Origin: Thermanaerovibrio velox DSM 12556
Lineage (GTDB): Bacteria; Synergistota; Synergistia; Synergistales; Synergistaceae
Direction: 5' to 3'
Length of the DNA stretch: 64,000 nt
Assembly: GCF_000237825.1 (NCBI RefSeq)
Contig: NZ_CM001377.1
Span: 1,488,001 to 1,552,000 of the forward strand
This document shows, in pieces, positions 53,115-61,758 of the stretch. The first letter of the stretch is position 1. The number at the start of each line of letters is the position of its first letter. The notes beneath the pieces are model-generated. The model saw nothing but the letters and a program-made list of their open reading frames with translations. It searched no databases and was not told the origin of the DNA. The position numbers and the translations under genes are program-made.

Positions 53115-53995
53115 CAGTTCCTCCCCATGGTGCTTGCCCAGCGGTCGTACATCCATATCCACTGATCCGGCACCTCCCTTATCCAAGAGGACAGGAGGCG
53201 GTTGCAAACCCCCAAGGACCCCGCCTCATCCTCACCAAAGGGCTGTCCGTCGGGACCTTCCAGGGAGGACATGAGGGCGACCCGGTGCATCCGGGGGTTA
53301 AAAGCGTCCCTCACGGACCTGCAGGGCACCACCGGACATCCAAGCTTCCTGGCAAGCTTAACGGGACCCAAGGGGGTGCTGGCGGGAAGCCCAAGGAAAT
53401 CTGATACCAGCCCCTTGGACTTCGCGTCCTGGTCCAATAGCACCGCCAACGCCCCTCCCTCCTCCAGACATTTAAAAACCCCCTTGAGGTCCGAGGCCTT
53501 CCCTATGGTCACCACCCCGCAGCTGGCCCTCATGGAAACCAGCATGTCCGTAACCCTCTGGTCCCGCTGGTCCGCCGCCACAACCCTTATGGGATATCCC
53601 TTGAGCGCCAGGGCCGCCGCGGTGAGCTCCCAGTTGCCCATGTGGCAGGAGAGTATTATGGCTCCCCGCCCCAAGGCCAACGCCCGGTCGAGGTTCTCCA
53701 GGCCCTCGAACTCCACAAGCCCCGGGATTGCATCCCTCATAACGGGAAAACGGATCACCTCCGCAAGCCCCATGCCAAAGTGCCTGTAGGAGGACAATAC
53801 AATCCCCCTGGCGGCCTCCTCGGATATGCCAAGTACCCTGGAGCAGCGGGCGGAGGCCTGATTCACCCGCCTGCGGGACAACAAGGCCACCATCTCTCCC
53901 AATCTTCCGCCCAGCTCCACCGCCGACTGGTGCTCCATATACCGAAACAGGGCCCCGAAGAGCTTCAGGGCCCCCACTATGAACGGCTGCTTCAT
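53099..53995 (-). CDS. Lysophospholipid/lipid A acyltransferase family protein (LpxL/HtrB-like)
   Basis: A membrane-associated acyltransferase with 298 residues that adds a fatty acid to lipid A or a related lipid. The catalytic motif is IILSCHMGNWELTAAALALKG (H-x4-E type), with VVAADQRDQRVTDMLVSMR, LLDQDAKSKGLVSDFLGLPASTPLGPVKLARKLGCPVVP and the C-terminal IREVPDQWIWMYDRW. Its presence argues for an LPS-bearing outer membrane. ATG at 53995. It forms a pair with the YqgF-like gene downstream. Confidence 0.93.
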   Translation of the reverse strand: MKQPFIVGALKLFGALFRYMEHQSAVELGGRLGEMVALLSRRRVNQASARCSRVLGISEEAARGIVLSSYRHFGMGLAEVIRFPVMRDAIPGLVEFEGLENLDRALALGRGAIILSCHMGNWELTAAALALKGYPIRVVAADQRDQRVTDMLVSMRASCGVVTIGKASDLKGVFKCLEEGGALAVLLDQDAKSKGLVSDFLGLPASTPLGPVKLARKLGCPVVPCRSVRDAFNPRMHRVALMSSLEGPDGQPFGEDEAGSLGVCNRLLSSWIREVPDQWIWMYDRWASTMGRNWWTVP

Positions 53996-54056
53996 AAGAT
54001 AAAAACCCCGTTTAAAACCTATTCTAACCGAACAAAGCCCTTAAGAGGTTGAAGGG

Positions 54057-54827
54057 CTAGAACGTACGATCCCTGCCGGAAATCCAATGCTCAAACATGC
54101 TCCGGCTGTCATCCATTGAAAGCGTGAACCCCTGGCCTGAAAGCGCCATCTGACAGGCCACTATGGCCTGCCCGGCAAGCACCGAAGCCAGGTAATCGGT
54201 GAACAGGGTGTCCTCTTCCCCCACGTCCCCCATGGTGAGGCAAACCACCGTGGAAGCCCCCCTCTCCACCACCTTCAGGGAACCATCGCTCAGCCTAGCC
54301 AGTCCCGCGGCACAGCCGGCGGCGGCGGCAATAAGCCGGTCGTAACCGTTAGCCTCCTCCAGCCGGGCCAACATGTACCCCGCCACCAGTCCCCCCAACG
54401 AGAGGGCTTCCGCCAACGAACGCCGGGACTTACCAACGTAGTTGCAAAGCACCCACATGGGCACGGTCAACAGTACCCCCGCGGGCACGCTTTCCACCAC
54501 CGGGGCGGTCTCCACGTCCTCACCGGAAAAGACCAGATCCAGGGCGGCCCCGCACATGGACCGGGACACCCATATGGGATCCTCATCAAAGGCCCCGCGC
54601 CAAAGCCTGTACCCCAGCGCCCTGCCCCGGGGCTTCAGGATCCCCCGCTGGGCCAGCCTGTAGTTGGCATCCCCCAGTGAGAGAACCCACACCTCCTCCT
54701 CTTCTGTGAGGTGGGGGACCAGGGCCCACAGATCCCCGAAGGAAGACAGGGACAGCTCCCTCTGAACTGACGAATCCTGGGACCTGGAAAAAAGAGACCT
54801 AAGGTAACGGCTTATGTCCAAGATCAC
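54057..54827 (-). CDS. Unknown protein, possible remote serine dehydratase alpha-like fold
   Basis: A 256-residue protein not recognised with certainty. Residues 105-215 are Ala/Gly/Leu-rich helices (VPAGVLLTVPMWVLCNYV, LSLGGLVAGYMLARLEE, LIAAAAGCAAGLARLSDG, DYLASVLAGQAIVACQMAL). Their order and the AGCAAG turn recall the helical domain of L-serine dehydratase alpha/UPF0597 proteins, but the cluster-binding Cys pattern is missing. Alternatively it is an unrelated helical protein. It is a single gene, separated by about 60 bp from the acyltransferase gene. Confidence 0.65.
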   Translation of the reverse strand: MILDISRYLRSLFSRSQDSSVQRELSLSSFGDLWALVPHLTEEEEVWVLSLGDANYRLAQRGILKPRGRALGYRLWRGAFDEDPIWVSRSMCGAALDLVFSGEDVETAPVVESVPAGVLLTVPMWVLCNYVGKSRRSLAEALSLGGLVAGYMLARLEEANGYDRLIAAAAGCAAGLARLSDGSLKVVERGASTVVCLTMGDVGEEDTLFTDYLASVLAGQAIVACQMALSGQGFTLSMDDSRSMFEHWISGRDRTF

Positions 54828-54933
54828 TCCCCCTTATCGCCTAAGACAGTAACCGGCGGGAAAAGAACCAACTCCCATAGGTCAAGGACCTGCTCACACC
54901 ACATATTACCATTTATTAAAATACTCCACAAAC

Positions 54934-55437
54934 CTATCTATTTAAAACAAACCCCGCCAGCATGGGCAGTATGACGAGGATGCACAATATCCTGCAAAGG
55001 TTGAAGAGCACCGTGACCGCCCCGTCCGCCCCGGTCTCCACCGCCGCTATGACCACCCCGGAAAGCCCCCCGGGGGAGGTGGCGAAAAGGGAGGTGGAGA
55101 AATCCATGCCGCAAAGCCTCATGAATACCAAGGCCATCACCACACAGAAACCGACCAACATCAGGCTGTAAACCACCGCGTAGGGCAAAAGCCCGAGGGC
55201 CCTGCGGAAGGACACGAGCTCACTGGAACGGACCAGCACGTAAGCCACAAGACATTGGGACACCGCGGAAACCCACCCGGGCAGCCGGGAATCGCTGACC
55301 CCTAAAAGGGCCTTGACCGCCAATCCACCCAATATGCCAACCGCCATGGCGCCGGCGGGGATCTTTAGTCTCAAGCCCAAGAACCCAAAGACAAGGACTC
55401 CAAGGGCCACGAGGGCCTCTTTCAAAAGCCCCGGCAA
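54934..55437 (-). CDS. AbrB family membrane protein (short, single-domain)
   Basis: A membrane protein of about 167 residues with five to six helices, resembling half of an AbrB-type transporter (KEALVALGVLVFGFLGLRLKIPAGAMAVGILGGLAVKAL and MDFSTSLFATSPGGLSGVVIAAVETGAD, the family's SPGGL motif). Full AbrB proteins carry two copies, so this form would act as a dimer. TTG at 55437 follows GGGGGGTGA after the MoaD-like stop; longer starts such as ATG 55452 are possible. It ends the fumarase operon and may carry a dicarboxylate or related acid; this is inference. Confidence 0.8.
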   Translation of the reverse strand: MPGLLKEALVALGVLVFGFLGLRLKIPAGAMAVGILGGLAVKALLGVSDSRLPGWVSAVSQCLVAYVLVRSSELVSFRRALGLLPYAVVYSLMLVGFCVVMALVFMRLCGMDFSTSLFATSPGGLSGVVIAAVETGADGAVTVLFNLCRILCILVILPMLAGFVLNR

Positions 55438-55441
55438 AATA

Positions 55442-55651
55442 TCACCCCCCATCCAAAGGCGGAAGAACGGCCAGAACTTCCCCATGATGAACTTCATCCT
55501 CCATGGACAGGATCCTGGACGAACGGACCACCGCCCCCACGTGGGAGATGTCAAGCCCCGCGGCGAGGAGCACGTCCCTAACCACCGCGGAGCTGCCCGG
55601 CAAGGACACCTTTTTCTCCCCCCCGAGGGGCAGCAGCACCCTAACCTCCAA
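55442..55651 (-). CDS. MoaD/ThiS-like ubiquitin-fold protein ending in Gly-Gly
   Basis: A 69-residue beta-grasp protein (EVRVLLPLGGEKKVSLPGSSAVVRDVLLAAG, GAVVRSSRILSMEDEV, GEVLAVLPPLDGG). The C-terminal Gly-Gly is that of sulfur carriers, which are adenylated and thiocarboxylated by E1-like enzymes. TTG at 55651 overlaps the fumarase beta stop and gives a complete first strand; GTG at 55642 has better spacing to GGAGG but truncates it. No adenylating enzyme or molybdopterin/thiamine gene is nearby, so its role between fumarase and a transporter is open. Confidence 0.8.
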   Translation of the reverse strand: MEVRVLLPLGGEKKVSLPGSSAVVRDVLLAAGLDISHVGAVVRSSRILSMEDEVHHGEVLAVLPPLDGG

Positions 55652-56204
55652 GGCCTGCCACCATCGCCCTCGCCTCCCTGGGGCCGGAATCGTAAAGGTC
55701 GTTGCCCTTAGAGTCCGCTATCACCACCAGGGGCATCCGAAGAACCTCTATCCTAAGCACCGCCTCGGGTCCCAGCTCCGGGTACGCTATCACCTCCGAG
55801 GACACCACCGAGCGGGACAGCAGAGCCGCAGCACCCCCCGTGGCCCCAAGGTACACCGCACCAAAAGAGACCATGGCGTCTAATACCTCTCTGGACCTCC
55901 GCCCCTTGCCGATCATCCCCTTGAGCCCCATTTGAAGGAGCCTCACGGTGAACGGATCCATCCTGCCGCTGGTGGTGGGTCCCATGGAGCCTATGACCCG
56001 CCCAGGCGGGGTTGGGGAAGGTCCCGCGTAGTATATGACCTGCCCCTCCAGGGGGAAGGGCATGCGACCCGCATCCAGGTCCTCGAAGATGCGACGGTGC
56101 GCCTGGTCCCGGGCCACGTAAACCACCCCCGAGAGGAGGACCCTCTGTCCCGCCACAAGATCCCTCACCGACTGGTCCAGGGGAGTTGATATCTGCATCT
56201 CCAC
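55641..56204 (-). CDS. Fumarate hydratase / tartrate dehydratase beta subunit
   Basis: The swivelling subunit of a class I, iron-sulfur fumarase or L-tartrate dehydratase. The 187 residues show MQISTPLDQSVRDLVAGQRVLLSGVVYVARDQAHRRI, VIYYAGPSPTPPGRVIGSMGPTTSGRMD, MIGKGRR and YLGATGGAAALLSRSV. GTG at 56204 immediately follows the alpha subunit stop. With the alpha subunit it interconverts fumarate and malate, a link between amino-acid breakdown and succinyl/methylmalonyl-CoA. Tartrate as substrate cannot be excluded. Confidence 0.93.
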   Translation of the reverse strand: MEMQISTPLDQSVRDLVAGQRVLLSGVVYVARDQAHRRIFEDLDAGRMPFPLEGQVIYYAGPSPTPPGRVIGSMGPTTSGRMDPFTVRLLQMGLKGMIGKGRRSREVLDAMVSFGAVYLGATGGAAALLSRSVVSSEVIAYPELGPEAVLRIEVLRMPLVVIADSKGNDLYDSGPREARAMVAGLGG

Positions 56205-57053
56205 CTATATCACCCCCTTGGCGTGCCTTAGGGCATGACAACAAAGGTTAACCGCCACCGGCATCCCCGCTATATGGGTCGGCAGCTGCTCTATCCTCAC
56301 GTCCAGGGCGGTTATAACGCCCCCGTAGCCCCCCGCCCCTATGCCCAGGCGGTTTATGCGGTGCAGACACTCCTCCTCCAAACGGGCATAACGGGGGTCC
56401 CGGTTCCTCTGTCCCATGGGCCTTAAAAGCGCCCTCTTGGCCCCAAGGGCGGCCTGCTCGAAATTGCCCCCCACCGCTGCACCAACAACCACCGGGGGGC
56501 AGGGATTGGGGCCCGCCTGGCTCACGGTGCTGACTATGAAGTCGATAACCCCCGCCTCACCATCCGCGGGCTTCAGCATGCCTATCCTGCTCATGTTCTC
56601 GCTGCCCATGCCCTTTGGGGCCACCACCACCTCAACCCGGTCCCCGGGGACCATGGTGAGGTGCACCACCGCCGGTGTGTTGTCCATGCTGTTCCGCCGG
56701 TCGTATATGGGGTCGTAAACCACGGACTTCCTCAGGTAACCTTCAGCGTAGGCCTCCCGTATACCGAGATCCACCGCCTCCTGAAGGGAAGCCCCCTCCA
56801 AAACCGCCTCCTGCCCCCAATCCACAAAGACCACCGCAAGGCCGCAGTCCTGGCAGATGGGAAGCCGGTCCTCCTCCGCCATCTTGAAGTTGGCCACTAT
56901 GTCGGACAGGGCAGCCTTGGCAAGGGAACACCTCTCCTCCTGCAGCGCCCCCTCCAGGCGGCTCCTCACATCCGATGGAAGCTCAAAGTTTGCCCTAAGG
57001 GCCAGGGATTTAACAAGGTCCGAGAGATCCCTGGAACTTATCAACCGCACCAC
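56205..57053 (-). CDS. Fumarate hydratase / tartrate dehydratase alpha subunit
   Basis: The catalytic 4Fe-4S subunit of class I fumarase. Cluster Cys residues are in PICQDCGLAVVFVDWGQ, AGPNPCPPVVVGAAVGGNFEQ and EEECLHRINRLGIGAGGYGG, with NTPAVVHLTMVPGDRVEVVVAPKGMGSENMSRIGML as family core. About 282 residues. GTG at 57053 has AGGGGGTGG upstream; the open frame starts nine codons earlier. It is first of a four-gene series (alpha, beta, MoaD-like, AbrB-like), separated from the methylmalonyl-CoA operon by a terminator. Confidence 0.94.
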   Translation of the reverse strand: MVRLISSRDLSDLVKSLALRANFELPSDVRSRLEGALQEERCSLAKAALSDIVANFKMAEEDRLPICQDCGLAVVFVDWGQEAVLEGASLQEAVDLGIREAYAEGYLRKSVVYDPIYDRRNSMDNTPAVVHLTMVPGDRVEVVVAPKGMGSENMSRIGMLKPADGEAGVIDFIVSTVSQAGPNPCPPVVVGAAVGGNFEQAALGAKRALLRPMGQRNRDPRYARLEEECLHRINRLGIGAGGYGGVITALDVRIEQLPTHIAGMPVAVNLCCHALRHAKGVI

Positions 57054-57141
57054 CGTTCCACCCCCTGTCAAACGGAACAACCAGCCATATCTTACATCTC
57101 CTTAAAGAAACTGGGGAAACGGGACTCCTAAAATCCCCACG

Positions 57142-57174
57142 AAAAAGCCGGGAAGGCGCGAACGCCCTCCCGGC
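57142..57174 (-). terminator. Intrinsic terminator of the methylmalonyl-CoA operon
   Basis: GCCGGGAAGGCG (57147-57158) pairs with CGCCCTCCCGGC (57163-57174) with one mismatch and a tetraloop. On the minus strand TTTTT follows (57146-57142). It lies 42 bp after the mmdB stop. Confidence 0.9.
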
Positions 57175-57215
57175 GGTGGATCTAATAGGCGGTTCGTCGA
57201 TCCGGGAACCGGTCG

Positions 57216-58340
57216 CTAGGCGGTGAGAAGGGTCAGCATGGCTCCCGCGGCGACAGCGGTACCTATGACCCCCGCCACGTTGGGCCCCATGGCGTGCATG
57301 AGCACGTAGGACCCCGGGTACTCCTGCTGAACCACCCGCTGGCAGACCCTGGCGGCCATGGGAACCGCCGAGACCCCCGCGGCCCCTATGACCGGGTTTA
57401 TCTTGCCCCCCGACAGGACCTTCATAACCTGGCCGAAGATGGTTCCCCCGGCGGTGCTGAATATGAAGGCCACGAGCCCCAGGGCTATTATCTTTATGGT
57501 GGCGGCGGTTAGGAACGACTCCGCCTCCATGGTGGCCCCCACGGTGATGCCCAGGAATATGGTGGTGGCGTTGAGTATCTCGTTCTGAGCCGCCTGGTTA
57601 AGCCTCTCGGTGCAGCCACACTCCCTCAAGAGGTTGCCGAACATGAGCATCCCTATGAGGGGCACCGCCGGAGGCAGCACCAACCCGCAGGCGATGGTGC
57701 TTATGATCGGGAACAGCACCCTCTCGGTCTTGGTAACGGGGCGCAGCTGTTCCATCCTTATGCCCCGGTCCTCCTTGGTGGTGAACATCTTTATCACCGG
57801 GGGCTGGATTAGGGGGACGAGGGACATGTAGCTGTACGCCGCCACCGCCACGGCCCCCACGATCCTAGGGGCCAGCTTCATGCAAAGGTATATGGAGGTC
57901 GGGCCGTCGGCCCCTCCTATTATGCCTATCGCAGCGGCCTCCTTGATGTTGAAGCCCAAGAACATGGCCCCCACCACCGCCACGAAAACCCCAAGCTGAG
58001 CAGCCGCCCCAAGCAGGAACGTTATGGGGTTCGCGAGGAGAGGGCCGAAGTCCGTAAGGGCCCCTATGCCCATGAATATTATTATGGGGTATATCTCGTG
58101 CTTGGTGCCAAAGGACACGTAGTACAGGAACCCACCGGGATCAACTATCCCCGACAAGGGCAGGTTGACCAAAAGACACCCGAACGCTATGGGGGTGAGC
58201 AGAAGGGGCTCGAAACCCTTGGCGATGGCCAGGTACAGGAGCACCAGGGCCACCACGATCATCACGATGTTGCCCCCGCTCAGTCCCACCAGCCCAGACT
58301 GCTCTATGAGGCCCTTAAGGGCCGCCAGATAAAGTTCCAT
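57216..58340 (-). CDS. mmdB: Sodium-pumping decarboxylase beta subunit
   Basis: The membrane subunit of methylmalonyl-CoA decarboxylase that decarboxylates carboxybiotin and exports Na+. The 374 residues contain the conserved PIIIFMGIGALTDFGPLLANP, AIGIIGGADGPTSIYLCMKLAP (essential Asp), and VLPPAVPLIGMLMFGNLLRECG. The C-terminal GGKINPVIGAAGVSAVPMAARV and VLMHAMGPNVAGVIGTAVAAG are typical. ATG at 58340 follows GGGGAGGGAG. It is the last gene of the operon. Confidence 0.96.
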   Translation of the reverse strand: MELYLAALKGLIEQSGLVGLSGGNIVMIVVALVLLYLAIAKGFEPLLLTPIAFGCLLVNLPLSGIVDPGGFLYYVSFGTKHEIYPIIIFMGIGALTDFGPLLANPITFLLGAAAQLGVFVAVVGAMFLGFNIKEAAAIGIIGGADGPTSIYLCMKLAPRIVGAVAVAAYSYMSLVPLIQPPVIKMFTTKEDRGIRMEQLRPVTKTERVLFPIISTIACGLVLPPAVPLIGMLMFGNLLRECGCTERLNQAAQNEILNATTIFLGITVGATMEAESFLTAATIKIIALGLVAFIFSTAGGTIFGQVMKVLSGGKINPVIGAAGVSAVPMAARVCQRVVQQEYPGSYVLMHAMGPNVAGVIGTAVAAGAMLTLLTA

Positions 58341-58361
58341 CCCTCTCCCTCCCCGGGGAGC

Positions 58362-58760
58362 CTAAGCTATGACCACCAGGACGTCCCCGGTGTTCACCGA
58401 GTCACCCTCCTTGCAGCGCACCTCCGAAACGGTGCCTGCCGCGGGGGCGAAGATCTCGTTCTCCATCTTCATGGCCTCCAGGATCAGGATGGCCTGTCCC
58501 GCCGACACGGAGGCACCCTGCTGAACCATGACCTTAAGTATCTTGCCCGGCATCGGAGCGGTCACCACACCGCTTCCGGCGGGGGCAGGTGCGGGAGCCG
58601 GCGCGGGGGCAGGGGCGGGAGCCGGCGCGGGGGCAGGCGCCGCCGCTGGAGCCGCCACAGGGGCAGGGGCTGCGGCAGGAGCAGGCGCGGAGGCCCCTAT
58701 CTCCTCCACTTCAACCTCGTAAGCCTTTCCGTTAACTACCACTCGATACATGCGACCCAT
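58362..58760 (-). CDS. mmdC: Biotin carboxyl carrier subunit of the decarboxylase
   Basis: A small biotin protein with 132 residues. A short N-terminal domain ([18 protein letters not shown]) is joined by an Ala-Pro linker (about 27-62) to a biotinyl domain with the biotin Lys in [11 protein letters not shown]. It carries CO2 from the carboxyltransferase MmdA to the membrane subunit MmdB. ATG at 58760 follows AGGAGG by eight bases. The linker DNA contains a 24-bp tandem repeat. Confidence 0.95.
   Translation of the reverse strand: MGRMYRVVVNGKAYEVEVEEIGASAPAPAAAPAPVAAPAAAPAPAPAPAPAPAPAPAPAPAGSGVVTAPMPGKILKVMVQQGASVSAGQAILILEAMKMENEIFAPAAGTVSEVRCKEGDSVNTGDVLVVIA
58591..58638. repeat. 24-bp tandem repeat encoding the Ala-Pro linker
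   Basis: Two near-identical 24-bp units (58591-58614 and 58615-58638) differ only at the last base. Each codes for eight residues of alternating Ala and Pro in the biotin carrier linker. The repeat number could change by slippage and alter linker length without breaking the frame. Confidence 0.8.
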
Positions 58761-58855
58761 GGGGCATACCTCCTAATAGGGATGGTTATTTTGAGAGCTT
58801 GTGCGAATACCAACAACCGGTTCCAACGATTCTCAAATTCTCAGGGACAAAATGG

Positions 58856-59269
58856 TCAACCATCAAAACCCTCCAGGTTCTCCAGCTTGGCCATGGCCCT
58901 CCAGTGGCTCACGGGGGAAGCGGGGAGGGGCCTTAGGGACTTAACCGCCACCGGCCGTCCCATGAGGGCACACAAGGAAGCGGTTATGACCGCCACGAGC
59001 TCCAGGTCCTCGGCGGGAGCGATCCCAACGGCGGAGGGGCCTGGAGCCCCCGCAGGGGTCGGAGCGGATGCCCCAGGCCCTGCCACGGTGGACGCCGGGG
59101 AACCCGAGCTCCCCGACGCCTTGCCCCTTGAATCGATCGCCTGGGCCACCATCTTGGTGGCCATCATGACCAACATGAGCCCCACTATCACCAGGAAGAC
59201 TATGCTGAAGGCGATGAGGGACATGAGAACCCCTCCCATGGGGCCCACGAAGTGATCGTGAATGCTCAT
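58856..59269 (-). CDS. mmdD: OadG family small membrane subunit of the decarboxylase
   Basis: A 137-residue protein with one N-terminal helix (VLMSLIAFSIVFLVIVGLMLVMM), a Ser/Gly/Ala/Pro-rich linker, and a C-terminal stretch (AVITASLCALMGRPVAVKSLRP) that resembles the end of OadG/MmdD proteins and helps assemble the complex. ATG at 59269 with GGAGGGG upstream, 14 bases after mmdA. It is placed between mmdA and mmdC as in other Mmd operons. Confidence 0.88.
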   Translation of the reverse strand: MSIHDHFVGPMGGVLMSLIAFSIVFLVIVGLMLVMMATKMVAQAIDSRGKASGSSGSPASTVAGPGASAPTPAGAPGPSAVGIAPAEDLELVAVITASLCALMGRPVAVKSLRPLPASPVSHWRAMAKLENLEGFDG

Positions 59270-59283
59270 ACCCTATCCCCTCC

Positions 59284-60843
59284 TTAGTGGGGCATTATCC
59301 CGTGCTTGCGCTTGGGCCGCAACTCCCTCTTGCCGTCGCACATGACAAGGGCCTGATATATGGCCCCCCTGGTCTCCTCCGGCAGGATGACCCGATCCAC
59401 GAAGCCCCTGGAGGCCGCCTGATAGGGGTTGGCAAAGGCCTCCCGGTACTCCTCTATCTTCTGGGCCCTCATGGCCGCCTTGTCCTCCGCAGCGTCGATC
59501 TCCTTCCGGAAGATTATGTTGGCCGCCCCCTCGGCACCCATGACGGCGATCTCCGCCTGGGGCCAGGCGAGCACCACGTCGGCACCCAGGTCCTTGCTGC
59601 ACATGCCAAGGTACGAGCCCCCATAGGCCTTCCTAAGGACCACGGTGATCTTGGGGGCTGTGGCCTCGCTGTAGGCGTAGAGCAGCTTGGCACCGTGACG
59701 GATTATGCCCCCCATCTCCTGGTTGAGCCCTGGCAGGTATCCCGGCACGTCCTCGAAGGTCACTATGGGTATGTTGTAGGCATCGCATATCCTTATGTGC
59801 CGACTGGCCTTGTCGGAGGCATCTATGTCAAGGCATCCCGCCATGTGGTTGGCCTGGTTGGCGATGATCCCTATGACCCTTCCGCCCACCCGGGCGAAGC
59901 CGGTCACTATGTTCCTGGCCCAGAGGGGCTGCACCTCGAAGAAGTCCCCGTTGTCCACCACCTTGCGGATCACGTCCCTCACGTCATAGCCCTTGTTGGG
60001 GTTCGTGGGCACCGCTTCTCTAAGGCTCATATCAAGCCGCATGGGATCGTCCCCGGACTGTACACAAGGGGGATCCTCCATGTTGTTGCCGGGCAGGTAA
60101 GAGAGGAGCTTCCTCACCTGGGCAAAACACTCGTCCTCGTTGGAGGCGAAGAACTGGGCCACCCCGGAGGTGGTGTTGTGGGCCATGGCGCCCCCTATCT
60201 GCTCGGAGGTAACGTCCTCCCCGGTAACCGCCTTGATCACCGCGGGACCGGTGATGTGCATGATGCCTATCTTGTCCACCATGAAGATGAAGTCCGTAAG
60301 CGCCGGGCTGTAGACCGCACCTCCAGCGCAAGGACCCGCTATGACGGATATCTGGGGCACCACGCCGCTGGCCTTCACGTTCCTGAAGAAGATGCTGCCG
60401 TAACCGGAAAGGGCATCCACCGCCTCCTGGATCCTGGCGCCCCCGGAGTCGTTTATGCCGATCACGGGACAGCCGTTCTGAAGGGCCAGGTCCAGCACCT
60501 TGCATATCTTCTTGGCGTGCATCTCCCCAAGGGAACCGCCCAGGACGGTGAAGTCCTGGCTGTACACGTAGACCAGCCGGCCATCCACGGTGCCGTAACC
60601 GGTGACCACCCCGTCCCCCAGGAACTTGGTCTTCTCCAGCCCGAAGTTGGTGCACCGGTGCTCCACGAACTCGTCTATCTCAACGAAGCTCCCGGGGTCC
60701 AAGAGTCGCTCTATCCTCTCCCGGGCGGTCAGCTTGCCCTTCTCGTGCTGCTTTTCAATCGCCTTCTTACCGCCCCCGTCGTGAGCGGCCTTTCGCTTGG
60801 CAAGCAGCTGCTCGCAAAGCTCGTCGATGGTCCGATCCGCCAT
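59284..60843 (-). CDS. mmdA: Methylmalonyl-CoA decarboxylase carboxyltransferase subunit alpha
   Basis: Transfers the carboxyl of (S)-methylmalonyl-CoA to biotin. The 519 residues have the crotonase-like carboxyltransferase signature LDPGSFVEIDEFVEHRC, VYVYSQDFTVLGGSLGEMHAKKICKV, GINDSGGARIQEAVDALSGYGSIFFRN, VPQISVIAGPCAGGAVYSPALTDF, FVDVPGYLPG-type VTFEDVPGYLPGLNQEMGGI and YGGSYLGMCSKDLGADVVLAWP. The context with MmdB, MmdC and the B12 mutase favours methylmalonyl-CoA over glutaconyl-CoA or propionyl-CoA carboxylase use. ATG at 60843 with AAGGAGG. Confidence 0.96.
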   Translation of the reverse strand: MADRTIDELCEQLLAKRKAAHDGGGKKAIEKQHEKGKLTARERIERLLDPGSFVEIDEFVEHRCTNFGLEKTKFLGDGVVTGYGTVDGRLVYVYSQDFTVLGGSLGEMHAKKICKVLDLALQNGCPVIGINDSGGARIQEAVDALSGYGSIFFRNVKASGVVPQISVIAGPCAGGAVYSPALTDFIFMVDKIGIMHITGPAVIKAVTGEDVTSEQIGGAMAHNTTSGVAQFFASNEDECFAQVRKLLSYLPGNNMEDPPCVQSGDDPMRLDMSLREAVPTNPNKGYDVRDVIRKVVDNGDFFEVQPLWARNIVTGFARVGGRVIGIIANQANHMAGCLDIDASDKASRHIRICDAYNIPIVTFEDVPGYLPGLNQEMGGIIRHGAKLLYAYSEATAPKITVVLRKAYGGSYLGMCSKDLGADVVLAWPQAEIAVMGAEGAANIIFRKEIDAAEDKAAMRAQKIEEYREAFANPYQAASRGFVDRVILPEETRGAIYQALVMCDGKRELRPKRKHGIMPH

Positions 60844-60906
60844 GACTCTACCTCCTTATTTTGAAGTGTCCGGCGGGACCGGATCCCGCCGGACCACTTA
60901 TGACGC

Positions 60907-61308
60907 CTATCTCTCGCTTATCTCCAGCAGCACCCCTCCGGAGGCCTTGGGATGCACGAAGGCTATCTTGGCCCCGCCGGCCCCCATCCTGGGCTTCTCG
61001 TCTATGAGGCGAACCCCCTTGGCCTTGAGCTCCTCCAGGGCCTCCTCTATGTTGGGCACCCGGATGGCTATGTGGTGGATGCCCTCCCCCTTGGCCTCGA
61101 TGAACTTGCTCACCGGGCTGTCCTCGGAGGTGCCCTCCAAAAGCTCTATCTCCGTGTCACCCAGGGGCAGGAAGGCGGTCTTCACCTTCTGCTCCGCCAC
61201 CTCCTCCACCCCGTGGCACTGGATGCCTATCACATCCTGCCAGAACTTAAGGGACTCCTCGATGCTCCTCACCGCTATGCCTATGTGGTCCACAACCGTG
61301 GGCTTCAT
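60907..61308 (-). CDS. mce: Methylmalonyl-CoA epimerase
   Basis: Interconverts (R)- and (S)-methylmalonyl-CoA, linking mutase and decarboxylase. A 133-residue glyoxalase-fold protein with metal His in [18 protein letters not shown] and [16 protein letters not shown], a Glu in IELLEG, and the end [14 protein letters not shown]. Its ATG shares one base with the stop of the upstream mutase small subunit (TGATG). Confidence 0.96.
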   Translation of the reverse strand: MKPTVVDHIGIAVRSIEESLKFWQDVIGIQCHGVEEVAEQKVKTAFLPLGDTEIELLEGTSEDSPVSKFIEAKGEGIHHIAIRVPNIEEALEELKAKGVRLIDEKPRMGAGGAKIAFVHPKASGGVLLEISER

Positions 61309-61730
61309 CAGTTGGACGCCTCCTTCTTCCTCTTCTCCGCCACCGCTTCCTCAAGCCACTTTATGCACTCCCCGGTGGGAGTACCGGGCCCGAATATGGC
61401 CCCAGCCCCAAGCTCCAGAAGCCTCGGCACGTCGGACTCGGGGATGACTCCGCCGCCAAACACTATTATGTCCTCCGCCCCGCGCTCCTTCAGCATGTCG
61501 ATGATTACCTTGAAGTAGTGCTCGTGGGCCCCGGACAGGATGCTTATCCCGATGGCGTCCGCATCCTCCTGTATGGCGGTCTGAACTATCTGCTCCGGGG
61601 TCTGGCGAAGACCCGTGTATATGACCTCCATCCCCGCGTCCCTGAACGCCCTGGCTATCACCTTGGCGCCCCGGTCGTGCCCGTCAAGCCCCGGCTTGGC
61701 CACCACAACCCTTATCTTACGGTCGCTCAT
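61308..61730 (-). CDS. Methylmalonyl-CoA mutase small (B12-binding) subunit
   Basis: Binds adenosylcobalamin and completes the split mutase. The 140 residues contain the lower-ligand His motif [29 protein letters not shown], then [13 protein letters not shown] and [15 protein letters not shown] (SxL and GG loops). ATG at 61730 with AAAGGG, 28 bp after the large subunit. A split large/small mutase is usual in anaerobes and archaea. Confidence 0.96.
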   Translation of the reverse strand: MSDRKIRVVVAKPGLDGHDRGAKVIARAFRDAGMEVIYTGLRQTPEQIVQTAIQEDADAIGISILSGAHEHYFKVIIDMLKERGAEDIIVFGGGVIPESDVPRLLELGAGAIFGPGTPTGECIKWLEEAVAEKRKKEASN

Positions 61731-61758
61731 CCCTTTTAGCCCCCCCCGGCTTTAAGAC

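Noticed and set aside
58591-58638. Tandem repeat considered as a CRISPR fragment
   Set aside because: The units abut without spacers and code in frame for an Ala-Pro linker.
59287-60864. A 525-codon open frame on the + strand opposite mmdA
   Set aside because: It mirrors the conserved carboxyltransferase gene, has a composition typical of antisense reading in GC-rich DNA (His, Gly, Val, Leu rich) and resembles no family.
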